A stretch of DNA of 64,000 nucleotides. Source: Sceloporus undulatus (lineage: Eukaryota > Chordata > Lepidosauria > Squamata > Phrynosomatidae). Under the pieces are notes generated by a model. That model made no database searches, was not told the origin of the DNA, and saw nothing but the letters and a program-made list of their open reading frames with translations. This document shows, in pieces, positions 11,473-24,500 of this stretch (its first letter is position 1; the number at the start of each line of letters is the position of its first letter). The stretch covers positions 106,058,044 through 106,122,043 of the forward strand of contig NC_056527.1 in the NCBI RefSeq assembly GCF_019175285.1, written 5' to 3'. Position numbers and translations under genes: made by a program.

Positions 11473-12499
11473 CCCATTCCAGTGACCTGTCTCGCTACCA
11501 CTCCATCTCTGCAGACTATGTGTAGTTAGGCCGAGGACCACAGCATCTTTACCCAGGCTAGGATCTTTATATGGAAAGCTGGTGCAGAGATTTAAGAGAG
11601 GGTGAAGCAAAGCAGAATGCGCCACTGAGACTAGGAAGAGAGCTAATTAGACCATCCAGCCCTCCACTGCAGAGAAAAAAGGATGGGTGTTCCTCCTTCA
11701 AAAGATTCAAATCCTTTGAAATGTAACAGTTCCATCATCTCAGTAGTGTGGAACCCTGGAAGGCACAGCAAATCTCTAGAGTTCATCCCTTTTTTCATGG
11801 AGTGTTTATAGTTTAGCAATTTAGTCCACATCAGACAGAAAGAACTTACTGTGGGATCAAGTTTATCTGGATCTTTCCCCCTTTTTGGTTGCCATGAATT
11901 GTTCCTCGCAGAGGACTACTGTGTCAACAGGGGACAATGCTAAACTTTAGAACGGCAAACAGCAGATTATGATGATGCATTCAAGGGTCTGGCTGAATGA
12001 ATCGATGTGTCCTCTATTGACACGTGTTGCGATTTACATTGCTAGCAGCCCATGTTGCTTTGACGCAGTGCTGTCCGAGGGAAATGCGCCGTTCTCAGGG
12101 GGATGAATCCTGACATTCAAAAATTTGGAGAAGTGGGGGAGGGAGAGGAGACAAGGAGTTCACTAGCATCACAGTCTCAGAATCAGCTCCCTCCGCACCT
12201 CAGCCCAGACTTTTGAGTGGGGAGGGAAGGAGGTGGAGTTGTTAGAACCGGCATCTGCTGAACACAGAGATACAGCATTGTGTGTTGGCATGGTTACTGA
12301 AGCCAGGGAGGGAGAAAAGGAAGGCGGCAGCTCAAAGATGCTGGATTCTCAGCTATGTCTGGAGCCCACACACAGCACCATATGCTGAAGAAAAAGGGGC
12401 AAGCCACAGTCAGGGCAGCAATGCATTGTGCACAGCTTTTAATATTGCCTTGGGGTGGTGTGTCCTGGTACTATGCAGTGCCACAATAGGGCTGTGTGC

Positions 12500-12962
12500 A
12501 GAAGTGTCATTAGGGTGGTGTGAGGTGTGCAGACTACACAGGGTGACACCCCACTTTGGGTGACACTCTGGGTCACGACCCTTTTTTGCTTGCCCAGCAA
12601 CCATCCAAGACCCCAAATGACCCTCCAGAAGTTGCAGCACTTTTGGGTGAGGGGCAATGCTTTTCATTTGGGGTCCAGCATGGCTGCTCCCCCAAACAGT
12701 TGCACCAGATCCCAAATGGATGTCAGGAAGCCACAGCACCAGGGGGTGCCTTTCGTTTGGGGTCTGGCACAGGTGGTCCCCTGTGCAACTGTGCCAGACC
12801 TTGCATGGCAGCAGCTGTCTTGCTGGGCAGTGGTGGGCTGGCTGGTGGCAGGCAAGTGAGGCATCAGAAAGGAGAGAGGGTGGTGGGGCAATCCACTTCA
12901 ACCCACTGTTTACCTGCTGCCCCCCTTGCACCAGGTGACACCAATCACAGGGATGCTACTGG
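12500..12962. repeat. 460-bp DNA-transposon-like repeat (GTGACACC type)
   Basis: It starts GTGTCATTAGGGTGGTG ... GGGTGACACC and ends CAGGTGACACCAAT ... GGGATGCTACT, a rough inverted terminal repeat. The body is GC-rich. Long open frames on both strands here (151 and 173 codons) follow from composition and match no protein that I know. Confidence 0.5.
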
Positions 12963-13325
12963 CTGTGTGCATTATTATTACAATGTCTCAACAGGCAGTC
13001 ATCCACAATGACAATGCACTTTGCATGTGCAAACTATTCAGTGAAGCACAGTGAACACTATGTGCAATCACCACGATATGTGGATGACAAAACCTTGGGA
13101 AAGATAAGGTTTTAAACTACAAAAGATGCAAGAATCTCAACTGTGCAATGGTGTGTCATCTGTGGTGGTGCACAGCTGACAATAAAACACACCAAAGGCA
13201 CCACAGAAAGTGACAGCTGTTTCCAAGTTGCCCAGGATTTGAAATGCTGTCACAACAAACCACATGAAACATGACCCTGTGGATCTCATTGGGAAACTCT
13301 AATTCATTCTTCTATAGTAGCACAG

Positions 13326-13552
13326 GAGCCAGTGCGGTGTAATGGTCTGAGTGTTGGACTAGAATTCTGAAAGACCAAGGTTCAAATCCCTGCTTGGCCA
13401 TGGAAACTCACTGGGTGACCTTGGGTTAGCTTCAGAGGAAGACAATGACAAACCCATTCTGAACAAATCTTGCCAAGAAAACACTGTAATAGGTTCACCT
13501 TAGGCCAGGGTCACCTTATGTCAGAAGGGACATGAAGGCACACAATGACAAG
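13326..13552 (+). repeat. tRNA-headed SINE with Bov-B-like tail
   Basis: A near full-length copy runs from GAGCCAGTGCGGTGTAATGG to ATGAAGGCACACAATGACA, with a short internal deletion in the middle. Confidence 0.85.
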
Positions 13553-13601
13553 CTCACATGCATAAAATAAATAAAAATAAAACTGATCTGTAGTAACCTA
13601 T

Positions 13602-13836
13602 GGCCCCATACAGACAGGCCAAAATAAAGCTGCTTCGGGTCACTTTGGAGGTATGCTGTTTAAATGATGCATGCGTCCTAAGAGTCTGGAAGCTGCTCCA
13701 AAGCTGTGTTCCAGTCCTTAGGACTAGATCATGGCTTTGGTGTGGCTTCCAGACTCTTAGGATGCATGCATCATTTAAACAGCATACCTCCAAAGTGACT
13801 CGAAGCCGCTTTATTTTGGCTTGTCTGTATGGGGCC
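13602..13836. repeat. palindromic MITE, family B (PIF/Harbinger-like ends)
   Basis: The ends GGCCCCATACAGAC and GTCTGTATGGGGCC flank almost perfect arms of about 105 bases (AAATAAAGCTGCTTCGGGTC, TTTAAATGATGCATGCGTCC). The bases just outside are TAT and TCA. The superfamily guess rests on the GGCC...TGT ends only. Confidence 0.7.
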
Positions 13837-14024
13837 TCAGAGAAGATTTGTGGCAGCTCTACAACCATCAGTGATGCAATTCCCCATATATTATGCATAA
13901 TAAATAAATAAGGTACAAGTGAACATAGTCACAAAGCAACACAACCAACCAGCTATGATAAGCAAATGTAGTAACAAATAGTCACTCAGTTCTCTTGGCT
14001 TGTGTCTCTTTGAGCCCTTTCATG

Positions 14025-14232
14025 TTGCATAGTTAGAGCATTATAATTCTAATTTAACTGCCATGGCTATGGAATTCTGATGATTTATAGTTTGGTGAGG
14101 AATCAGAGCACTTGGTACAGAATTATAAATACCTCCCAGAACTGCAAATCCCAGCATTCCACAGGGTACAAGATGGAGCCATGGCAGTTAAAGTGGTATC
14201 AAAGTGCTATGACTGTGTAGTGTGAAAGAGCA
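14025..14232. repeat. family A palindromic MITE, diverged subtype
   Basis: The arms carry CATAGTTAGAGCATTATAAT on the left and GTGCTATGACTGTGTAGTG on the right. The centre is as in family A (TTGGTGAGGAATCAGAGCAC). Confidence 0.65.
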
Positions 14233-14596
14233 GGTGCTTCAGCTCTGCCTCCGCTGCACTGTTGGTGGTGATATGTTGAAGGCAAAACTTTGGAAAAGGT
14301 ACCTACAACTCCCAGCACCCCCCCCCCCGGGTCAGTTTATGCCAAACTGGCCAGGGAATTCTGGGAGCTGGAACTACAGCTGGAACTGGTAACTTTTCCA
14401 AGTCCTGGCTACGAATGTCAGGTGTGATTTTCAATGCTTTCCCTGGAGTTCAACATGCCATAGTAGACACTTTATTGTCTGGACACAACTGAAGTGGGAA
14501 GTCTATCCCCTGATTCTGCCAGATTCTGCTGGCAGATATTTTTACAGTAGAAATGTCTTTGCTCTGTCCTTCCTATAACCCTTAATGGAGGCAGAA

Positions 14597-14806
14597 TTCA
14601 GAAACATAGCTATGTTAGTCTGGAATATCAGTATGCAAAGGGATCTTGTAGCATCTTTGAGACTAAGTTGTAGCATGAGCTTCCATAGACTTAATCTACT
14701 TCCTCTGATGCACCTGAGAAAGTAGACCAAGTCTACAAAAGCTCATGTTACGACTTATTTCGCACAGTTAGTTTCAAAGGTGCTACAAGATCCCTTTGCA
14801 TACTAT
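14597..14806. repeat. palindromic amniote repeat (GTGCTACAAGATCC type)
   Basis: Arms GCAAAGGGATCTTGTAGCA and GTGCTACAAGATCCCTTTGC flank TACTTCCTCTGATGCACCTG. A related single arm is at 17200-17258, and another copy begins near 63760. Confidence 0.7.
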
Positions 14807-15331
14807 CACCTTTAATGCCAATCGTGAGGGTATAATGATAGCATTCAAAGAATTCAATACAGTGAGATATATCCTTGTGTGTTTTAATTTACATTGTACT
14901 CAGCCTCAAGCCTCGGAGAGAGGTAGGTAAGAAATAAAATTTGTTGTTGTTGTTGTTGTGTTTATCATGATTATGATAATCTGTGGCAAGTAATGCAAGA
15001 TCTGATACACAGGGGATAGCTGTTATAATCCACCCTTGACCTGCACAACTCATCCCTATTCTATTTTGTTTCTTTGCTGCATTGTAGAAAACTCATTCTG
15101 GATTATACAAACTGACATGAGGATGGAGAATCAGTATCTCTGTGTAGCATTCAGGGGCATACACAGACAGGAGCCTAAACAGGGAAGAGCAAAGACACAT
15201 TCAAAGGCCAGAACACTATGATCAGAATCCTGATGGTGCACTATGCCGGGAGCTGCATTTTTTCCAGGGTTGTGCATTGGTGACAAGGAAGGGCAGGAAA
15301 ATTATCCAGCCCTGAGCAACCTTTTTCTCTA

Positions 15332-15988
15332 ATGCTTTCTTTCTTTCCTCCACAGCTTTGTTTTCTCCTGCTGTCACTACCTGTGTGGGCCAACAAAATT
15401 CTAGCCTATACTGAATCATATATTTGTGAATATTTGTGCGTAGATTGCATAGCAGTGAAGAAAGGAGGAAGGGAGGGAGAAAAAGGAAAAGAAATGTGGA
15501 AACTCTACAGTACTTTGTTTTTTTATTTTAGCATGGGCTTCCATGGATATAAACCCACTTCTTTGGACACAGTACTGATTGGCATTAAGGCATCAGATAT
15601 AAAACATTATCTGTACAGTTGTGGGAGTGGGACAGAATGTAATGGGATTCAGAAAGATGCAAATCATGTCCCTTGCCCTAAAATTAAAAAAATGGCAGCA
15701 CAGAGTGTTTGTACATACAGGTCCAACCTCGTTCCCATTTCCACTTCACCATGCCCCTATGCACTACTACTTTCAGATTACAAATCCCACTGGATGAATG
15801 TGGGAAAGATCAAAATGACAGAGGCACTGCCAACACTAAAAAATGAATATTCACTAGACTGTCTCAGACATTATATGAATATGTGCAAATGGGATTACAT
15901 AGTTCCTCAGCTCATGCTAATGTCTGAGACAGCCCACAGATATTCAGCTGTACAAACAGAAGGTTCCCTCCATTCAAACCAGCCTTAA
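15332..15988 (+). other. 218-codon open frame of unknown status
   Basis: An ATG opens a frame starting MLSFFPPQLCFLLLSLPVWA, signal-peptide-like, with many cysteines further on. No family is recognised. The second half runs through a short foldback repeat (15850-15945), and the frame ends just after it. Codon use gives no support that I can judge by eye. Probably a chance frame. Confidence 0.15.
15850..15945. repeat. short foldback repeat
   Basis: CTGTCTCAGACATTATATGA and CTAATGTCTGAGACAG are inverted around about 45 bases. Confidence 0.55.
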
Positions 15989-16074
15989 AACAGCCACACA
16001 TTAAGAATCCTCCTCATGTAGTCTTGTTCGTGTAAGACTTTTTCACACATTATGAAGAATAATCTTGAAGTGCA

Positions 16075-16790
16075 TAAATATATCATTGGATACTAAAGTT
16101 AGGATTGTCCATGCCATCCTATTTACCATTTCTATGTGTGCGTGTGAAAGCTGGACAGTGAAAAAAGCCAATATGAAGAAAATCAACACATTTGAGATGA
16201 AGTGCTGCAGAAGAGCCCTGAGAATAGTCTGAACTACTAAAAAGACCAATAAATGGGTCCTAGAGCAAATCAGGCCCAAATTCTCCCTAGAAGAAAAGAT
16301 GATTAAACTGAGGCCTGTTACAGACTGCCAAAATAAAGCTGCTTCAGCTCTCTTTGGAGGTATGCTATTTAAATGATGCATGCATCCTAAGAATCCGGAA
16401 GCTGCACCAAAGCTGCAATCCAGTGCTTAGGAATGGAGTGTGGCTTTGGCGCGACTTTCGGACTCTTAGGACTCATGCATCATTTAAATAGCATATCTCC
16501 AAAGAACCCGAAGCAGCTTTATTTTGGCAGTCTGTAACAGGCCTAGGGTTGTCATATTTTGGCCATATCCTGAGAAGAAAGGATTCACTCGAAAAGACAA
16601 TAATACTTGGTACAGTTAGTAAAGGAAGGCCATATACCAGATGGATAGATTCAGTCAGAGAAAGTACAGCCATGAATATGCAAGAGCTGAATATGGTGGC
16701 TGAGGATAGGGTGACTTGGAGGTCTCTCATTTATAGAGCGGCCATGGGTCAAGTTGACATGAAGACAGTTAACAACAGCAACAAACACGT
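16075..16790 (+). repeat. Bov-B/RTE LINE 3' part, with internal foldback insertion
   Basis: Two blocks, 16075-16311 and 16544-16790, are collinear with the Bov-B copy at 8.9-9.5 kb. The second encodes a recognisable RTE C-terminal stretch (YFGHILRRKDSLEKTIILG ... RPYTRWIDSVRES). A palindromic element sits between them. Confidence 0.82.
16312..16543. repeat. palindromic MITE, family B, inserted in Bov-B
   Basis: The ends are GGCCTGTTACAGACTGCC and its complement. The interior matches the copy at 13602. It splits the Bov-B LINE at 16075-16790. Confidence 0.8.
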
Positions 16791-17165
16791 AGGGCTTTTT
16801 CAGACATTATCAAGAAACTTGTAGAGGTCAGGTGGGTGTAATCCCACTCCTACATTCATATAGCATGCTGCCTTTAGTCCTGTTCATGGGAGTTATTGCA
16901 TTACACGAATCTGAAAAATGGCCTAGGATGGCTAACGGTTCCCGCTTCAGTGGGGCTATGAATTGACCTTAAATGTTAGTCTAAATTTTAAAGGCACTCA
17001 ACCAAAGTGCTGAACCTATTTTGAGGATAGGACTCAACATTTTGGAGAGCTTCTTCAGATTTGACACTAAAATGTAGGGTGGCTTCACCACAATACTGAC
17101 ATGGAGGCCATTAGCCTCCACCAGCAGATCAACTCTACTACTTGCTGTAGGTCTAGGCCAATTCA
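16791..17165. repeat. interspersed repeat pair, copy 1 (unclassified)
   Basis: The part from about 16935 on shares TTTTGAGGATAGGACTCA, ACTGACATGGAGGCC and neighbouring words with 58186-58445. The first 140 bases look like a separate short inverted-repeat element (CTTTTTCAGACATTAT ... ATCTGAAAAATGGCC). Confidence 0.5.
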
Positions 17166-17199
17166 ATTTGCAGGGTTACTGGTTTTTAACCTACACTCC

Positions 17200-17258
17200 T
17201 CAAAGGTGCTACAAGATCTCTCTATGTACTGGTTCTACAGACTAACATGGCTCTATAT
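17200..17258 (+). repeat. single arm of the GTGCTACAAGATC repeat
   Basis: CTCAAAGGTGCTACAAGATC ... CAGACTAACATGGCTCTAT is the right arm only. Confidence 0.6.
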
Positions 17259-17699
17259 TTGAATTCTTCCTCAATGCAGCTTGAGTGCTATATGACTTGG
17301 GGGCCTCTCATCGGTTGAGTCTTCTTGTACTCTGAAATTCTCTGAAGAAGGTCAAGTTATTCACTTCCTAAAGTGTTGCAGGGCCTTAGTGGCAGTGCCC
17401 CCTTCATTATGCAACATAATCTCCAAAGATACCCACCTGCTCTAGCTTTGTTACTGTATGTGAGTCAGCTACCTTGAAACCTTTTTAGACAAAAGCAAAC
17501 TATAAATGTTGGAATCTGTAAATAACACAATGGGCACACACTTTGTACTGGAAAAAGTCCAGATATACATAAAATCACAGTAGGAACTGCTGCCTTTCTG
17601 TAATCCTTTCTAATCCTTTTCTTTAGCGCTCTAGTTAATAATGCTGTGTGAAGGGGGACTACCTTAAAAACTAGTGAATAGAGGTTAACTTGCATGGAG

Positions 17700-18125
17700 G
17701 TTGTTTATAGCAAGACAAGGAATGACTTCAAGCTTCCTCAAAAATTGGAAACTCTTAATAAATTACTTAAATCAAAATTGCATTGATTTATACATATTAA
17801 ACTTCAATGACTAACTGAATTGTAAATATTAGTCTTAAGATGCTAGGATGTTTAGGAATTTATGTAATGGTAAATTTACTTTCAATACTAGTTAGTTATA
17901 TTAAATATAGATAAATTTGAAAGAAGTATAATACGGAAGATAGGATATTTCTTTTATTGGTAGAGGACCAGGAAAAATAGGTGGTAGAAATGAAGGTCAA
18001 GTTGATTTAGTTAGAGCTAATCTCTGGAAAGTAGGAAGCATTGTAAATAATTTCTAAATGTAAATAACAAAGTTGTTGTGTACATAATCTTTGCGTGTTT
18101 CAATAAAAATATATTTTTAAAACTT
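17700..18125 (+). repeat. probable L1-type LINE 3' UTR
   Basis: An AT-rich non-coding stretch ends in TTTCAATAAAAATATATTTTT, the way lizard L1 3' UTRs end (polyadenylation hexamer then A/T tail). No coding part is visible, so the family is uncertain. Confidence 0.4.
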
Positions 18126-18279
18126 GCACGGAGGTATAAACGCACAACTGAGGATCCACATTTCTCTCAAGAAATGAGTGGAAATTTTGGCATAGCCATC
18201 ACTCACCCATCATGCATAACATAGTCATGCATTATTAGGATATTGAAGCTGGGATTTTCATTGTTACAGATCTGGATGT

Positions 18280-18507
18280 ATGAGTTGCTGTTACTGTTAC
18301 ACACCTTCAAGTCAACTCCTAGTTATGGTGATCCTATGCTAGGGTTTTCTTGGTAAGATTTATTCAGAGGAGGTTTGCCATTGCCTTCCTCTAAGACTGA
18401 GAGAGTGATGAAGTTCAACCAGCAGGTTTCCATGTTTGAGCAGGGATTCGAAACCTGGTCTTCCAGAGTTCTTGTCCAACACTCAGCCCACTACATCATG
18501 CTGGCTT
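18280..18507 (-). repeat. tRNA-headed SINE with Bov-B-like tail, reverse
   Basis: The reverse copy spans the tail (ACACCTTCAAGTC) to the head (CCACTACATCATGCTGGC). Confidence 0.85.
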
Positions 18508-18509
18508 GG

Positions 18510-21500
18510 ATGTAAGAGACCTGGGGTCAGATCCTCACTCAGCCATGTTTGGTCAAATCATTCTTTCAGCCCAGTCTGTCTCCCAGAACTGTTGTAGGAG
18601 GGAAAGAATACACAAATTTCAACTGTGTGCTTTGGAAAGGATTATTAGGATGTTAATAATGTATACGCACAGATTTTACAGGAATGTTTAATGCAGCATG
18701 GAAAGCAGATGTGACACAGGGCCAGGAAAAGACAAGCAATACAATGGCAAATAACACACAACAAACAGACAGCCAAACTTCAGGGCTAGATCATGCTGAT
18801 CAATAAAGCATCTACACACATCCACACTAGTGTTACACAAAGTGCTACAGTGGTGGAAATGCAAAGTCATGCCTACATCTAACATGCAACAGAATCACTG
18901 AGCATTGGGAAAGCCAGCTCTGCATGCATCAGACTAGTCAAAGTGAGGCATAAAACACAACCCAATATGCAACAACATGCTTTGAGGTTTTGACATGCAA
19001 TGATACACAAATCCAAAAAGCAATAGGTAAAATCCCATTTTTGGGTCCAGTGATCAACAGTGCAGGCTTGTGCAAGGGAACGCACAAATCACACTGGCGC
19101 ACACTCATACACCTCCAAAGTCCTTGTATGCAAAAGCGCTGTATGCAATACCAAGTGAAATATGTACCAGGATTTATAAGAATGGGGGATTATATATATA
19201 AGTAAACACAAACCACTGTGTCTTATAAAATGTTAACTTTAGGTTGACTGTGTTGTGGGGGGTGAGTTGGAGCACAGAAAAGCAAAGGAGAATGCACAAC
19301 TGTATATGACAAACACTAACCGCTCCAACTGCATGTTCACACGAACATTTGAGCAACACCACCACCAAGTCTCATAGTTTCCTCATCATGTGCGTGCAAA
19401 CATACACACACACATATTCCGGCTGGTAACACTGCTTGAGTGATATAGCCACACCACACACAGCCACCCATTCCTGGGTGCTGCGGTGACCCAATGCAGA
19501 GAGAGAATGAGAGAGATATGCATATACACAATGCCTAACAACGCTCTGGCATCACACAGCCCACCCCACCCCTCCTTCCCTACATACACACATCCCAACC
19601 CCATATGCCTCTCTGTTCCTTTATCCAGCCTCTTTCGTTTGCTGCTGCTTCCTTTTTTTTCTCCTTCCTCCAATGGTTTCTCCCAATGACATAATAACAG
19701 CTTGCTAGCATCTCTCTCCTATACAGCAAAATACCCCTTGATATAAAACGCCATTTCGCAGAATCTTCTCTGGCTGGTGCCATCAACAACCCACTGCCAG
19801 GTGGGGGGACAGCGAGAGAAGCCGTCTCTCACCTCCCCCAGTGTGTGACACCTTTGGAAAGCAGACCTTTTTGTAGTAGTTGTTGTTGTTGCTTCAAGGT
19901 AAGCCTGCTATGTCTCTCTCAGTATTCTTCCTCTTGTGCTGCAAAAGATGTAAGTGCAAGGCACTGGGGGTTACTGGAATGAATTGAAGGGGGTGGGGGT
20001 GACAGAGAGGATTTGCCTGTGATTTACAAGAAATGTTTTTTATAACTGTGTCAGGATTCACTCTCTCAGGCATCAAGGAATAAATCCAGAAGTACCAGAT
20101 TTGCTAGAATGAATTTCTGCTGGCAAGCACTGCTCTTTTCCTCTTTGCTTCAGGTGGTGATGGTGATGATCACCTCCAAACTGTCTTTGCTAAAGCCTAT
20201 GTGCAACAGATCTATTGGAATACATTTCCCTTGGCGTCGTATTTCTGTCCGTCCTTGTAGATTTTTAATTCTCCTTTGCCTCACTCTGAATATCTATGAA
20301 TTTCCCATTACATTTAATCTTTTGCGTGTGTATGGGGCTGGCACAGGGGCTGGCTGGGAGGAGATGAGACACTGAAGGTGGGTTAAATTGTATGGTGGCC
20401 AGATTTCTACATTGGTTTTGCTTCTCTATGTGTGTCTCTCTCTTTCTCTCTTCTGATGGGTCCCACAAGGCTCTTTTGGGAGCCAAAGGGGAGAAAAATG
20501 TCTTTCAGACTGGGAATGGCAACATGGTTTGAGGAGACTTGCATGGGGAGGAGGCATGCAGGGCTGGATGTAATCTTCCACAATGCTGCGGGGGTTTGGG
20601 CCTGACTGAAGAGAACTGCTGCTTGGGAGCAGCTGTTGAATGAATGGGGAATTCAGCAGGAAGGAAAGAGAAGTAATTGAGCAAAGGAGGGGAGATGCCT
20701 AATGTTAGATTGAAGCAGGCATGGAACTGCCAGTTAGATGCTCATTCTGCCTGGCATTTTGTGTCCAGATGAGAAGTGCCATGCCATAGTAAAGAGGTGG
20801 GGATCACAGCCCACTCTCACTTTTACAAAGAGTTTGACAGCCAGAGTTAAGGCCCTATTCTGCAAAAGAGCTATGCACCCACAAGTTGTCAATGCTTGTC
20901 TAAACTTCCAGGGTTCAGAACCATCCCTGTTGCTCTTTGACAGAGAGATGTTCCCCCCTAGAAGACCTACTGAAATATTGGGAAGCAGGGATATGGGACT
21001 GAACCTCTTCACATCAGAGTCAGTTAGTACCTGGAAGGGGGGGGGGTGTTTTCAAGAGGTAAATGAGGGACCATTCCTCAATTTTTCTTTCTTTGGAAGA
21101 AGTGTAAAGATTGGTGTTGTAGATAAGGGATTCTTGGATTTTATAGAAAGGCAATAGAGCCTCGTGGTTTCCAACAGGGAGTGGTGTCCGGCAGGATTCC
21201 TGGTTTCTCTTGGAAAGAAAAACAATACACAGATTTTAGTCACATAAAGCTGAGGGCGAAACTGCATTGTGAACTGCAAGACTTCTGGATTATGTTGGGA
21301 TGCTTTATCATCTAGTCCAGAAGGCCTTAGATCCAGACACAACTATTTGAGATGGGTCTCAGTCCTCAACACTTTACAGCTTCTATATTCAAATGGGCAT
21401 TCAGGAATTGCTTTTGACTGCAGCATGTGCCTTTGCTGATGCAATTGACACTAGAAAGTGGCAGAGAAAGAGAAAGAAAAGAGCATGGGATACCTTGCAA

Positions 21501-24500
21501 GATCTTTCAACTGAGAAATGTATTTGCATTATGTATTAATGGTGTACTTATATGGTGTGTACTTATAGGTGGTCCCAAAAATGAGGTTGTGGGAGTCTGA
21601 GGAGTTTTGGGGGGGGGGTCCAAAATCCTAGTTCAATGTCTTGATTCCTGTTGTGATTGCAGTATTAATTTCACTCCGAGATGATCTTTTATTATGATTT
21701 GGCTGTATATAGAAATATATAAAATATATAATTCATCAGTAAATTATATTGTTGTTGTCGTTGTTGATAATGGCGATGTTGATTGTACTGGACAGAGGGT
21801 AAAGGAGCAATCTGCACTGCTACAAGAAATGCAGAAAGCCAACAGACATTAGTTAAGCATTCATTAGGGTAAGACAAGATCATAAGGTCAAGTCTGTCTG
21901 CTCTCCCTTGTAACTATCTCTCATCTTAAACACATTCTATCAACCTATCTATTAATTAATTAATTCATATCTATGCACACCTTTTCAGCTAAACATTTTC
22001 CTTATCTCCCCTTTTTGCATCCCACTCTCCTCCTCATAATATCCATTCATTTTTCTTATTTGTCTAGCCAACTACTGATACTCTAAAACCTACACTTCAT
22101 TCATAAACCATCAACTACCTACCTACTTACTTACCTGCCTATTTGCCTTTGCTCCTCCATAGATTCTAATTCTTTATTTGCTTAACAACCTACAAACTGA
22201 CATACACTCATTCATTGATGGGCAAATCACCATCTGTCCTTCAAATTTCTCCTGTCTCATTGGTTTGAATCCAAAAGTGAGTGGCTCATTCACTTGGCTT
22301 TTTCAAGCAAAGTTTTCACTTATCAGACAAAATGGCTGAATGAATTGCATGAAACAGCTGAAAAGGACTGAACAAAAACTATCCAAACTCCAAAGGGAAA
22401 TTCAAATTCATTTTTGACTGTTTTGGTCATGTCACATAATGTTACCAGAAGCTACTAGATAAGTGAAACAACAGATCACAAAGAGGAAAAAAAAATGCCT
22501 TGAAAAGGCTAGTTATAAAGCCCCTTAAACAACATAGGTATCCAAATATTACGCACAATCTAAAGAGATTTAGTGATCCATCCATCGTAACTCTAAAGTA
22601 TACAGCCAGACCATTCTTGTCTATCTTGTATGTTTCAGTTACCCATCGCACAACAGCAGATTCCTTATTTAAAAATGTAGCTCCAAGGTCATAAAAGATG
22701 GCATCAAACTGAAGTACTTTGGTTCATGCCTATTCTATTAATTTGCATCTCCACAAGCTGTTATTCTCTATCCAGGCCTCAAGGCTCCTAGTGATGGGGG
22801 GCGGGGGGGGGGGAGAGAAAAGCTGGTACCAACATTTTATAAATGGTATCCATGGATACTGCTAAGACAAATTGCTTCCCACCCACCTGGGGCACTCTAG
22901 CAAAAGAACAGACACTGTGGGTTGAGGGCTACAAGCTATGACTCTTGGCTTCCCTAGAGGCAGCGTAGAGAGGAAAACTGAAAAATAAAACCATAGGAAG
23001 GGTCCTTAGGCCCGAGGACCTCTGAAATTTCTGTCAAGCCAGTGGGGGTTTGGTGTCGTTTTTAGAAGAGGACTGAGGCCCAGAGAGTAAAAGAGGCATG
23101 GTTATAAATTCTGAAATCTTATACTCACTTGCCTGTAAGTAAGTTTCATTGAACTCAGCAGGATGCCCTTCTGAATAGTCATGCATAGAAGTACTGCTTG
23201 ATTTTCTGTTTCCTCTAAATTGTACCTGTTTAATAGGTACAGTACTTATTTTCTCATTATATGTGCATCAGTTACGGTTGTGCAGTTAATTGGTAGGAAA
23301 AATCAGAACTTTGCAAGGAGGCTGTAACTTGTTGTCATCTGGATGACTAAGAAACAATAGAAATATTTCGACACAGGGAATCAGAGAAAGAGACCCATGA
23401 ATTCTTCGCAAGAGAAGTAGCATCTGCTAAGAAGTCTGCCAAACCAAGTACAAGATGACTCCAATATTAGGTTCAGCTTCTGCCAGACAGGCAAGATTAG
23501 TATATATCATGAGTAAAACATGTCCAGCAAGGACACATTTAGAGTCTGGCTTCACAAATGATACTTAAATTCATATTTGCATCTTACATATATGTACAGG
23601 CACATAGGTTAAATTTTACGTATGATAAGAAAAGCACTAGGCTGGCTTTCTGTCTTCCATAATGACAAGTAACTCATATGATGAGAAAGAAAGAGGGTGG
23701 GTAGCCAAGATACCATTTTATCTGGAGGACACCAAGAGTGGATAAGGACCTAGAAGACTAAAGCTATGGAGGGGTAAAGGTTTTGTGTTCATGCTTTGAT
23801 TGAGCCATGGCCTCACCTTGGAGAAGTGTTTTTCCAGTTCCTCCATTTATATTTTCCCCGTAAAAACAAAACAAAAGCAGGAAAACCATCCTGAGTTCCT
23901 TTGCTAGTAGATGCTTTGCTTTATTTGCTTTTCTTTCAGAAAATAAGTTTATCCGATATATCCTGGCTCCCTTTCCCCCTTATTTTATTTATTTTTAAAA
24001 TATTTTAACATAGTGTACTCAAAAAGAAATGTGCACATTTAAACAAAGAGAAAAAGATGACCATTTTGCATCACTGCAAAGAGGAAAAAAGGCACGAACC
24101 CACTTTTAAACACTAGGCTGGCTTTGGCCTAGGCAACGTGTACTGTATGAGCACCACACCAAAAAAGAAAAAGGAAATCCCAGTGCTTTTCCCATCACCA
24201 CTACATTCCTGAGGCAAAAATTAAAGCCTCGGAAACTGTAACCACAATCCATATTTTAATATTTGCCTTCATTCACTTCCTGTTAGGATTGCCGACCACT
24301 GAAAGAAAACATTCTGGAGCCAGGTTCTGCAGGTGAAGGTAGGGGAAAGATCCCTGTGGTTTTTAAATGGTCTGGAAGCAAAGCTCCAGAACATTAGCAG
24401 GACCAGGGATGGAGGTATCACAGTATGAGGAAGACCCCAAAGCAAAAACTGGGGAGGATTTAACCAGACAAAAGAAAACTAGGAGATAGTAGAGAGTGAG

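Noticed and set aside
12410-13011. Overlapping open frames of 151 and 173 codons on opposite strands
   Set aside because: They fall in a GC-rich interspersed repeat and have no recognisable domain.
19564-19689. CT-rich stretch as a possible coding exon
   Set aside because: The frames are low-complexity Pro/Ser/Leu with no family match.
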